Source of the DNA: Minisyncoccota bacterium
Lineage (GTDB): Bacteria; Patescibacteriota; Minisyncoccia; Minisyncoccales; CG1-02-41-26
Assembly (NCBI GenBank): GCA_028715435.1
Contig: JAQURU010000016.1
Span: 1 to 13,498, forward strand
Direction: 5' to 3'
DNA length: 13,498 nt
Below, piece after piece: positions 7,321 to 13,298 of the stretch. The position numbers and the translations under genes are program-made. The notes below the pieces were generated by a model. The model was given only the letters and a program-made list of their open reading frames with translations, searched no databases and was not told the DNA's origin. Numbering within the stretch: the stretch's first letter is position 1; each line of letters begins with the position of its first letter.

Positions 7321-9852
7321 TTATCTTATAGTTAGCGAAAAGTCCACTGGGCTTACAACAACACTTTTCCCTCGTTTTAACTGTCCTAATAGCAAGGCTT
7401 TAGCCAGCGAATTTTCCACTTTATTTTGAATAACTCGTTTCATTTCTCTGGCTCCAAATTCTGGGCTATAAGACAGTTCAACAATTTTTTCTTTTAATTC
7501 TTTAGTGACTTCAAATTTCACCCCTTTATCCAGTAAATTCTTGGCTAATCTTGAAAGCATCAGCCCAGCAATTTGCAATAGCTCTGGCTTTTCTAAGGAT
7601 TTAAACAAAACAACAGCATCAAACCTATTCACAAACTCTGGCTTTAATATGTGGTTTTGGAAAACATAATTAAAAATGTGTTCCTTCATTTCATTTATTT
7701 TTCCTCCCCGTTTTACACTTTCTCTAATAAACTCTGCACCGGCATTGCTTGTGGCAATAATAATTGTATTTTTAAAATCAACTTTCCTGCCCAAGCCGTC
7801 GGTTAACCAGCCCTCGTCTAGAACTTGCAAAAATAAAGTTAAAATATTGGGATGGGCTTTTTCAAGCTCATCAAGCAGCAGCAAACAAAACGGCCTTTCT
7901 TTTATTTTAGTTGTTAAAAGCCCGTTTTCTTGGCTGGTGCCAATGAGCCGTTTTATATCCTCGATAGCCTGAAATTCAGACATATCAAACCTAAGCATAT
8001 TTTGTTCCGAACCAAAATAAATGGCAGCCAAGGCTTTGGCAGTTTCTGTTTTTCCAACGCCTGTTGGCCCCAAAAACAGAAACGACCCAATTGGCCCTGA
8101 TTTTAAATTAACTTCTGCTCTGGCTCGCCGTAAAGAATTTGCCACTTCAGATACTGCTTCATCTTGGCCAATCAAACGCTCGTGAAGTAAATTTTCTAAG
8201 TTTATCAACACTTTTTTTTCTGTGCCTTCCAATGTTTCAAGGGGAATTTTTGTTTTTTCGGAAACTACCTTTCTTACATGGTTGGGTCGTAATACTTTAT
8301 CCTTGGTATACATTTTTAAATAAACCATTGACTCGTCTAAAAGCCGCAGGGCCTTTTCAGGAAAAGCGGTTTGGGCCATATAGCGAGAACTTGTTTTTAA
8401 AATCTCTTTCAAGGCCCTATAACCAATATATTTTTTATGCTTGGCCTCAAAGAACGGCACGAATTGCTCCATTAAAACCAGGGTTTCGTTTTCGGAAATT
8501 TCTGCCACGTCAACTTTTTCAAATAAATTATTAAAAGAAGAATTTTTTTCCACATAAGTGTGAAAGCCCTCAAAAGTGGTTATAGCTATAATTTGGAAAG
8601 AAGCTAAGGGCAAAAAGCGAGCCATAATTCCCGCAACATTTATCATGCCTGGCTGGGAATTTTCTGATACATAGTTATGAAAATCATTAATTACTAAAAT
8701 AACATTCTTGGCTTTGATAACTTCGCTAAAACATTTTTCTAAAAGCGCTTCGGCCTGCTCTTTTGATTCTGCGGAAGCCACTAAAGCTGAAAGGTCAAAC
8801 TGCAAAATCCGCTTGTAGTTAATTGATGGGGCGGAAATTCCCAAAAAAGCTCTTTGAGCAATTGCCTCAATAATACTGCCTCGGCCAGTGCCTGGCTGAC
8901 CCACTAATAAAACATTCTTATTTTGCTCTTTTTCTAAAATCCGCTCTACTTGTTTTATTTCTTCTATATGCCCCACAATTTCTCTAAAAACATTTTTGGA
9001 AATTTTATCTTGCCACTCAAAAGAAAATCCATCTAACGTTATTGTGTATCCCGAGGCAAAATCCTTGCCAATTGACCCTCTTGTCATTAAATTTTTATAA
9101 TCCCACCAGCATGTTATTCTTTCGTGCCTCTCTTGTGCTTTATAATGCCAATTTACTAAATTCTTAATATCGTCTTTTCTAAAATCACTTTGGGTTAAAA
9201 AAGATTCAAAAACAGCGCTGTTTTCAGCAAAAGCAGAAAGCAAATCCCCTGCTGTAATTTTTACTCTGCCTCCAAGTAAAGCCAGTTTTCCCGCCTCGAT
9301 TATGATTTTAGCAAAATCCGCTTCCGCACTGTTTTTTACTTGGCCAATTTCTTTTTTAAGATTTGCTTTTAATAATCTCCAATTTAACTCCCCCCTTTGA
9401 AAAACAAGGGCAACGTCAAGGGGCCTTGTTTTTATTAGATAAAAAAGAAAAATATCTTTAATATCAGCCCCCTGATGTTTATTAGCTTGGTTCATGGCTT
9501 TTAAACAAATTTTGGCTGCCTGAAAATCTAAGAATCCAGCCCAATTAAATTCTTCAATATTTCCCAGGGCCTGTTTCAAGGGATATTTCAAACTTGGATT
9601 TTTAAGTTTTTTGACAAAAAAACTTTTGGCTTCCCCAAACAATAAAGCTAAAGAAAAACACAAAGCTGTCCAAGCCCCTAAATGCCTGAAACTATTAAAA
9701 TCTCTGTCTAAAACAAAATATCCAAATAAAATCCATAAAACTAAAAGGAGAAACAAAATCCAAGCAATAATTTTTAAGGGTCTAGCAAATCTAAAAAATC
9801 TTTGCCATTTAATGGCTCGATAAATAGAAGTTTTTTTTATTTCAAAATTCAT
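7321..9852 (-). CDS. Membrane-anchored ClpC/ClpA-like AAA+ ATPase with degenerate first ATPase domain
   Basis: 843 residues from the ATG at 9852, which overlaps the previous stop as ATGA. Two N-terminal membrane segments (about 28-48 and 58-74) precede a helical region (about 100-230) resembling a divergent Clp N-domain. D1 is degenerate: Walker A GQPGTGRGS (318-326) has Arg for the catalytic Lys, Walker B reads VINDFH instead of xIDExH, the usual Arg finger is absent, and the KYRG pore loop is replaced (ALVASAESKEQ). D2 is catalytically intact: Walker A GPTGVGKTET (595-604), Walker B LLLLDELEKAH (666-677), sensor-1 TSNAG, Arg finger in PEFVNRFD (Arg743), sensor-2 FGAREMKR. D2 lacks the GYVG pore loop (RLIGTSQENGLL) and any IGF/VGF-type ClpP-docking tripeptide. 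Known relatives unfold substrates for ClpP. This one more likely remodels something at the membrane without proteolysis; that role is inference. Confidence 0.95.
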   Translation of the reverse strand: MNFEIKKTSIYRAIKWQRFFRFARPLKIIAWILFLLLVLWILFGYFVLDRDFNSFRHLGAWTALCFSLALLFGEAKSFFVKKLKNPSLKYPLKQALGNIEEFNWAGFLDFQAAKICLKAMNQANKHQGADIKDIFLFYLIKTRPLDVALVFQRGELNWRLLKANLKKEIGQVKNSAEADFAKIIIEAGKLALLGGRVKITAGDLLSAFAENSAVFESFLTQSDFRKDDIKNLVNWHYKAQERHERITCWWDYKNLMTRGSIGKDFASGYTITLDGFSFEWQDKISKNVFREIVGHIEEIKQVERILEKEQNKNVLLVGQPGTGRGSIIEAIAQRAFLGISAPSINYKRILQFDLSALVASAESKEQAEALLEKCFSEVIKAKNVILVINDFHNYVSENSQPGMINVAGIMARFLPLASFQIIAITTFEGFHTYVEKNSSFNNLFEKVDVAEISENETLVLMEQFVPFFEAKHKKYIGYRALKEILKTSSRYMAQTAFPEKALRLLDESMVYLKMYTKDKVLRPNHVRKVVSEKTKIPLETLEGTEKKVLINLENLLHERLIGQDEAVSEVANSLRRARAEVNLKSGPIGSFLFLGPTGVGKTETAKALAAIYFGSEQNMLRFDMSEFQAIEDIKRLIGTSQENGLLTTKIKERPFCLLLLDELEKAHPNILTLFLQVLDEGWLTDGLGRKVDFKNTIIIATSNAGAEFIRESVKRGGKINEMKEHIFNYVFQNHILKPEFVNRFDAVVLFKSLEKPELLQIAGLMLSRLAKNLLDKGVKFEVTKELKEKIVELSYSPEFGAREMKRVIQNKVENSLAKALLLGQLKRGKSVVVSPVDFSLTIR

Positions 9853-10247
9853 ACCACAACACCAATTGCATAAAAAAGGCCAGCAACAACAATTGCTGGC
9901 AAGCAAATCCACACTATTAACACCAAAGCCCCTGCCAAAAATACACCCAGCCCAAAAACCAAACCCAAAACAATAAGCACTAAACGAATTAAGGCCCCCA
10001 GCACCCTTGAAATCATATTTCCCAAAAAAGTATTGAAATATCTAGCAGCATCAAAGCCCCTTCCATAACTGCTAATGTCCCCTTTCCATGGGCTAAATAA
10101 ACTTTTTAACAACTGGCCAACAGAAAAATAATTAAAATTAAACCGTAAAAAATTTTTCCAGCCCAAAAAAATATTTTTTACGCTTTCAACGAAATGCCAA
10201 AATAGCCATTGAAAAATTATATTATGTTTTGGGCTTGGATTAAGCAT
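9849..10247 (-). CDS. Small membrane protein co-encoded with the ClpC-like ATPase
   Basis: 132 residues from the ATG at 10247, which overlaps the preceding gene by 8 bases (ATGCTTAA). A longer reading from 10307 would overlap by 68 bases and is less likely. An amphipathic N-terminal half with aromatic residues (NIIFQWLFWHFVESV, then FNYFSVGQLLKSLFSPW and SSYGRGFD, about 9-70) is followed by a Gly/Val/Leu-rich hydrophobic C-terminal half (about 78-132) able to form two membrane helices. I recognise no named family, though the FNYFSVGQLLKSLFSPW stretch looks like a conserved motif. The ATGA overlap with the ATPase start suggests coupled, perhaps stoichiometric translation, making it the best candidate for a membrane partner of that ATPase. 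Confidence 0.85.
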   Translation of the reverse strand: MLNPSPKHNIIFQWLFWHFVESVKNIFLGWKNFLRFNFNYFSVGQLLKSLFSPWKGDISSYGRGFDAARYFNTFLGNMISRVLGALIRLVLIVLGLVFGLGVFLAGALVLIVWICLPAIVVAGLFYAIGVVV

Positions 10248-10608
10248 TGATTTTCTCTTGCTTGTCTGCTCTGATGAGCTGAATGCCAATAGCACTGATT
10301 TTGCCACAGGCTAAAATAAGTATTGCCATAAAAATTGACCAGGCAGTTAAATTGAAAATTTTATTCATTGAATCCCCTGCTAACAGCCCAGCTAATTGGC
10401 CTTGTAGGATTGTGTTTAATTGATTTTGCTCTTGGCTTCCCAGTTCCGGGACAATCTTAGACAAGTCAATCTCAACAGCATTGCCTTTGCCAAAAAGTTC
10501 AGGGGCTGGCTTTTGGCCTGTGAAAATTCCATAGGAAAACCAAAGCCCCCACAAAATTATTATAACTCCCAAGAACAAAAATAGATACCCGATAATTTTA
10601 TTTGTCAT
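10240..10608 (-). CDS. Small two-helix membrane protein, first gene of the ClpC-like operon
   Basis: 122 residues. Membrane helices at about 5-27 (IIGYLFLFLGVIIILWGLWF) and 86-108 (LTAWSIFMAILILACGKISAIG) flank a loop of about 55 residues (GQKPAPELFGKGNAVEIDLSKIVPEL), likely outside the cell. A short charged tail (RADKQEKINA) follows. No family recognised. It lies 60 bases downstream of tRNA-Val, without a promoter of its own that I can see and without a Shine-Dalgarno site, so it may be read from the tRNA promoter. It overlaps the next gene by 8 bases, tying it to the ATPase operon. Confidence 0.82.
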   Translation of the reverse strand: MTNKIIGYLFLFLGVIIILWGLWFSYGIFTGQKPAPELFGKGNAVEIDLSKIVPELGSQEQNQLNTILQGQLAGLLAGDSMNKIFNLTAWSIFMAILILACGKISAIGIQLIRADKQEKINA

Positions 10609-10632
10609 GAAGTTGTTTTTATTTAATTAGTG

Positions 10633-10649
10633 GCCCAGCTTAGCTGGGC
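10633..10649 (-). terminator. Hairpin between the tRNA and the ClpC-like operon
   Basis: GCCCAGCTAAGCTGGGC is a 7-bp perfect stem with a 3-base loop. On the minus strand CACTAATTAAATAAAAAC follows, T-poor for a terminator. It may be a weak terminator or a processing signal for the tRNA 3' end, leaving some read-through into the membrane genes. Related AGCTAAGCT words lie just upstream. Confidence 0.45.
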
Positions 10650-10668
10650 TTAACCAAGCTTAGCTTAG

Positions 10669-10742
10669 TGGGCGTATGTGGGCTCGAACCACAGGCCTTT
10701 GCAATGTGAATGCAACGCTCTAACCAGCTGAGCTATACGCCC
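10669..10742 (-). tRNA. tRNA-Val (anticodon CAC)
   Basis: On the minus strand the cloverleaf is complete: acceptor GGGCGTA/TACGCCC, D arm GCTC...GAGC, anticodon stem TTGCA/TGCAA with loop TTCACAT (anticodon CAC, codon GUG), five-base variable loop, T arm TGTGG-TTCGAAC-CCACA and discriminator A. CCA is not encoded: CTA follows the discriminator, so CCA must be added by nucleotidyltransferase. The species is a decoder of GUG only, implying another Val tRNA elsewhere. Confidence 0.95.
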
Positions 10743-10751
10743 AATTTATAA

Positions 10752-10780
10752 ATTTTAACATTTTAGTTTCTTGTTTTCAA
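10752..10780 (-). promoter_or_regulatory. Sigma70-type promoter of tRNA-Val (and possibly the ClpC-like operon)
   Basis: On the minus strand -35 TTGAAA (10775-10780), exact 17-bp spacer, and extended -10 TGTTAAAAT (hexamer TAAAAT, 10752-10757). Transcription would begin within a few bases of the tRNA 5' end. The opposite-strand gene starts only 70 bases from the tRNA, so the two divergent promoters must overlap. Confidence 0.7.
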
Positions 10781-10799
10781 ATACAAAAAGAGGTATTAA
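10771..10799 (+). promoter_or_regulatory. Possible promoter of the PP2C-like gene
   Basis: TTGTTT, 17 bp, TATTAA on the plus strand. The start site would lie only a few bases before the ATG, giving a leaderless or nearly leaderless mRNA, consistent with no Shine-Dalgarno site. Neither hexamer is strong, and the element overlaps the tRNA promoter. Confidence 0.3.
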
Positions 10800-10811
10800 A
10801 GAAATAAGTAT

Positions 10812-11486
10812 ATGTCTACTGTTTTTGAATTTCATTTTAATCCGCGCATAAAACAAGAACAGGCTGTTTTTGAAACATTTTGTTTTTTGCCCCAAACTCT
10901 TTTTGAAAAAAAACAGGGTTTTCTGTATATCACAACAGAAATTAAAAATCCGGGCCCTCAAAGCCAAAAAATATTAACTGATGTAGCTGAAATTATAAAA
11001 AAATATTTTTATCAAAAGCCCATTCTTGCCTCCCATGACTCTTTCCAGCTTGCTTTGAACCAAGCTAATGATTATTTAAGTCAATGGCACGGCCAAGGCG
11101 ATTTGCATTTTGCTTCTGTGGCAGTTGGACCTAAGTGCAATATAAAAGTTTCAAAAACTGGCAATATAAAAATAATTTTATTTAGAAATCAAGAGGCCTT
11201 TGACATTGGCTCTAACTTCACCAACCAGCCCTTATCGGGAAAAATTTTTCCAGATGTTATTGAAGGCAGCTTGCAAAAAAACGACCGCTTACTTTTAGCA
11301 ACCTCCGAAGTTTTCCAATCCTTACAAGCTGAAAAAATCTTAGACGATTTAGCGCTCTGCTATGAAGCTAAACTTATAAAACAAGTGTTCAAAGCAAAAA
11401 AGAAAATTGTGCGAGAGTTTTCTGGCGCTTGCTTGTTGGCCTTCGTCAAAAATCGCCCCATCATCTCCTTCCTTTCTCGTTTTTGA
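10812..11486 (+). CDS. PP2C/PPM-like protein lacking the metal-binding signature
   Basis: 224 residues, the only plus-strand gene here. The order of secondary-structure-like segments fits a PP2C core: GFLYITTEI near 36-44, SQKILTDVAEIIKKYF helix (51-66), SFQLALNQANDYLSQ helix (77-91), HFASVAVGPKCNIKVSKTGNIKIILFRN strands (99-126), and KNDRLLLATSEVFQSL (156-172), the equivalent of the GDxxLLxTDG segment. The DGxGG and DG/DN metal-binding aspartates of active PP2C enzymes are not seen, so it is probably a pseudophosphatase or highly divergent. No signal peptide. It diverges from tRNA-Val and the ClpC-like operon. Whether it belongs functionally to that operon is inference. The family call is moderate. 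Confidence 0.85.
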   Translation: MSTVFEFHFNPRIKQEQAVFETFCFLPQTLFEKKQGFLYITTEIKNPGPQSQKILTDVAEIIKKYFYQKPILASHDSFQLALNQANDYLSQWHGQGDLHFASVAVGPKCNIKVSKTGNIKIILFRNQEAFDIGSNFTNQPLSGKIFPDVIEGSLQKNDRLLLATSEVFQSLQAEKILDDLALCYEAKLIKQVFKAKKKIVREFSGACLLAFVKNRPIISFLSRF

Positions 11487-11545
11487 GGTCCGACCTCCTT
11501 AAAGCTTGAGCCCAGGCCTTTGGGAGGTCGGACCTCTATTTTGCT
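11485..11545 (+). terminator. Large inverted repeat with palindromic arms; terminator of the PP2C-like gene
   Basis: Perfect 14-bp inverted repeat GAGGTCCGACCTCC (11485-11498) and GGAGGTCGGACCTC (11523-11536), 24-base loop. The first arm overlaps the TGA stop. TATTTTGCTTTT follows on the plus strand, consistent with a rho-independent terminator. Each arm is itself a palindrome around one central base, so two small hairpins or one large one can form. Confidence 0.8.
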
Positions 11546-11549
11546 TTTC

Positions 11550-11589
11550 CCTATAAAATAACAGGGGCAAATCAATTGATTTACCCCCT
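11550..11589 (-). terminator. Terminator of the secreted Tyr-rich protein unit
   Basis: Inverted repeat 11563-11589: AGGGG, then AAATCAATTGATTT, then CCCCCT, with one internal mismatch. On the minus strand TGTTATTTTATAG follows. It lies 26 bases after the stop of the Ser-rich tail ORF, so the tail belongs to the same transcript as the upstream secreted gene. Confidence 0.75.
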
Positions 11590-11615
11590 AGCGACTAACA
11601 GATGAGAGGGGGGTC

Positions 11616-11885
11616 TTATCTGCTGCGTCGCTTTTTTTTGTGTTCGTCATCATCCGAACTTGATGACGATGACGAACTTGTTGTTGAAGAACTGTTATTA
11701 TTCTGCACCTGACGCGTTTCTGTCCGCGCTGGCGCTGTTCGCGTTTGTGAGACCGGCTGAACATTCGTCTGCCTTTCCCTTGACGGCATCACTTTTTTGA
11801 ATACAGTGCCACCGTCCGATGAGTTAGACGAACTGCGATCGAAGCTCGCGCTTGACCCATTCCCAGAACTGCTCCTGGGCCGCAC
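11616..11885 (-). CDS. Ser-rich tail ORF, probably the frameshifted C-terminus of the secreted Tyr-rich protein
   Basis: 89 codons if a GTG at 11885 is used, but there is no Shine-Dalgarno site at a useful distance; the nearest, GGGGAGGAG, is about 30 bases away. The frame stays open upstream to a TAG that overlaps the end of the preceding gene. Composition is disordered: Ser/Asn/Asp-rich, an eight-Ser run, DDDEH, then a KKKRRSR basic end. It shares SSSGNG with the last residues of the preceding protein (GSSSGNG). Removing one G from the GGGG run at about 11920-11923 joins the two frames into one protein of 448 residues. I therefore read it as the lost tail of that protein, by sequencing error, true mutation or programmed frameshift. 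It could instead be a separate small gene. Confidence 0.6.
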   Translation of the reverse strand: MRPRSSSGNGSSASFDRSSSNSSDGGTVFKKVMPSRERQTNVQPVSQTRTAPARTETRQVQNNNSSSTTSSSSSSSSDDDEHKKKRRSR

Positions 11886-11910
11886 AACAATTGTACTTTC
11901 AACAGAATTT

Positions 11911-12963
11911 TTAACGCTCCTCCCCTATTCGGTTAAAAATTCCATTCCCACTACTGCTTCCACTGGTCTTACCAGTGGAGCTTTCTGTTAGTGCACGCCT
12001 CTGCTTCTCGCTCGGCGCAAATTTCGCAGAGCTCTGGGGTCTCTTGTTCTGCACATCTTTTACAGAATTGGCCTGAACAGAATTCTGTAATTTTTGAGAA
12101 CCGGTTTGGGTTTGAAAATCCCTTTTCGTCCGGATATTTCCAATTACAGACCGCACCTTTTCCGGTGCTTTCCTGTTTGGTGTGAAATCTTGACGGTCGT
12201 AGATTTTGCTTCCACTACTACCACTATGGTAATATATGTACTTTTCCCGTACATACGGATTACCACAATAATGGTAGTAATATCTATAAGTCGGGGTTGG
12301 ATAATAAACTCTTAACCACTCCGTAAAAACAGGGCTATACCACCAACCATCATACACCGCATAGCCATATCCATTCCAAACCCAGATTGGCCCACGATGA
12401 TAATAGTTTAATATGGGGTAAGTATACCCAGGTGGTAAAATCCCATAATAGCGATTTACCACTCTAATCTCTTTCTGAATTTCAACTCTACTGCCCTGAT
12501 AAATATACTCAACAACAATAGAATTAAGGATGATACATTGGCCAGGCCCAACACGAATGTGAACTTCAACGTTGCCGTCTTGATCCAAAACGCGATTGAT
12601 CGGGTCTGAAAAATTTATTATCCGCTTACCATCATTATCGTCTTTCCCATTAATTGGAATAATGTATGGCCGAGGTTTTTCGTTGGTTGATAACAACACA
12701 TCAATTATTTCAACCCACCCATCGCCGTGGTAGTCCACAATGATATTGAATCCAATAGCGCTTCTGTCTGCTTCAAATAAGAAGAAAACAGAAGCTGAGC
12801 CAGAACCGCCAGCAAGCACAACGGAATTTCCCTGTTCAACAATTTCCGCATCTTCTGTTTGAAGAGCAATTTGTCCATCAGCCCCATGAAAGGCTTGAGC
12901 AAAAGAATTATTCAAACCCCCAACCAGCAAAAAGAAAAAAGCTACGAACGCTATCTTTTTCAT
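11911..12963 (-). CDS. Secreted protein with beta-rich domain, Tyr/Trp-rich region and disordered basic tail
   Basis: 350 residues from the ATG at 12963, with AAGGAGG 8 bases upstream. Signal peptide 1-24 (MKK, hydrophobic core, SFAQA). Residues 25-165 alternate strands and contain GFNIIVDYHGDGWVEIIDVLL and VEVHIRVGPGQCIILNSIVVEY, like a galactose-binding or carbohydrate-binding jelly roll; no family assigned. Residues 171-246 hold 21 Tyr and 5 Trp (GYGYAVYDGWWYSP, YPTPTYRYYYHY). The rest (250-350) is basic, Gln/Ser-rich and probably disordered. It starts inside the stop of a small membrane protein (ATGA overlap). The frame ends GIFNRIGEER, just after SSSGNG, in a way that suggests a frameshift. 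The Tyr-rich stretch could bind cell-wall sugars or cross-link; both are inference. Confidence 0.92.
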   Translation of the reverse strand: MKKIAFVAFFFLLVGGLNNSFAQAFHGADGQIALQTEDAEIVEQGNSVVLAGGSGSASVFFLFEADRSAIGFNIIVDYHGDGWVEIIDVLLSTNEKPRPYIIPINGKDDNDGKRIINFSDPINRVLDQDGNVEVHIRVGPGQCIILNSIVVEYIYQGSRVEIQKEIRVVNRYYGILPPGYTYPILNYYHRGPIWVWNGYGYAVYDGWWYSPVFTEWLRVYYPTPTYRYYYHYCGNPYVREKYIYYHSGSSGSKIYDRQDFTPNRKAPEKVRSVIGNIRTKRDFQTQTGSQKLQNSVQANSVKDVQNKRPQSSAKFAPSEKQRRALTESSTGKTSGSSSGNGIFNRIGEER

Positions 12964-13184
12964 TTCGAAACCTCCTTCGTTTCTTCAACGCTTAAAAATC
13001 TGGTAACTACCCAGAAAACTTCACGGCCAATCCAAGTTGAAATAGCTAAGCATGGCCAAAATAAAACATGACTTACCCAAGGAGATGAGCTTTTCATAAT
13101 TGGTAATATCAAAAAAAACAAACTGTCAATTGAAATGCCCATCGCCAATGCCGATGAAAAAATAGCAAAAATGAGAGCTAACAT
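12960..13184 (-). CDS. Small membrane protein, first gene of the secreted-protein operon
   Basis: 74 residues from the ATG at 13184, preferred because AAAGG lies 7 bases upstream; an in-frame TTG at 13238 would add 18 residues (LKKIFSNYSKKFGKGNK) but has no ribosome site. Hydrophobic segments at about 2-30 (LALIFAIFSSALAMGISIDSL, then FFLILPIM) and 36-62 (SHVLFWPCLAISTW, then VFWVVTRFL) suggest two membrane helices. The tail is short and charged (SVEETKEVSK). No family recognised. It overlaps the secreted protein by ATGA, so the two are translationally coupled; a role in export or anchoring of that protein is speculation. Confidence 0.72.
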   Translation of the reverse strand: MLALIFAIFSSALAMGISIDSLFFLILPIMKSSSPWVSHVLFWPCLAISTWIGREVFWVVTRFLSVEETKEVSK

Positions 13185-13269
13185 TTTATTGCCTTTCCCA
13201 AATTTTTTGGAATAATTGGAAAAAATCTTCTTCAACAATATCTAACTTTTAAATAACACCTATGCTTGT

Positions 13270-13298
13270 ATAATACACCACTTTTTATACTTTGTCAA
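13270..13298 (-). promoter_or_regulatory. Strong sigma70-type promoter of the secreted-protein operon
   Basis: Perfect -35 TTGACA (13293-13298), exact 17-bp spacer, and -10 TATTAT (13270-13275, five of six). It is the best promoter in the window. It lies over the last codons and stop of the upstream reading frame, with a hairpin terminator directly before it. Confidence 0.88.

Noticed and set aside
8139..8534. Plus-strand ORF of 131 codons
   Set aside because: Lies fully opposite the well-supported ClpC-like gene and has no recognisable domain; a shadow of that gene.
9853..9912. 20-residue N-terminal extension of the ClpC-like protein, rich in Cys and Trp
   Set aside because: The sequence belongs to the end of the preceding membrane-protein gene in another frame. 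The ATG at 9852 in an ATGA overlap is the natural start.
10248..10307. Longer start for the 132-residue membrane protein
   Set aside because: It would overlap the upstream gene by 68 bases and add a polar Ser-rich stretch. The ATG at 10247 gives an 8-base overlap typical of coupled genes.
10669..10742. tRNA as an integration site for a mobile element
   Set aside because: No integrase, no direct repeat of the tRNA 3' end within the window and no mobile-element genes.
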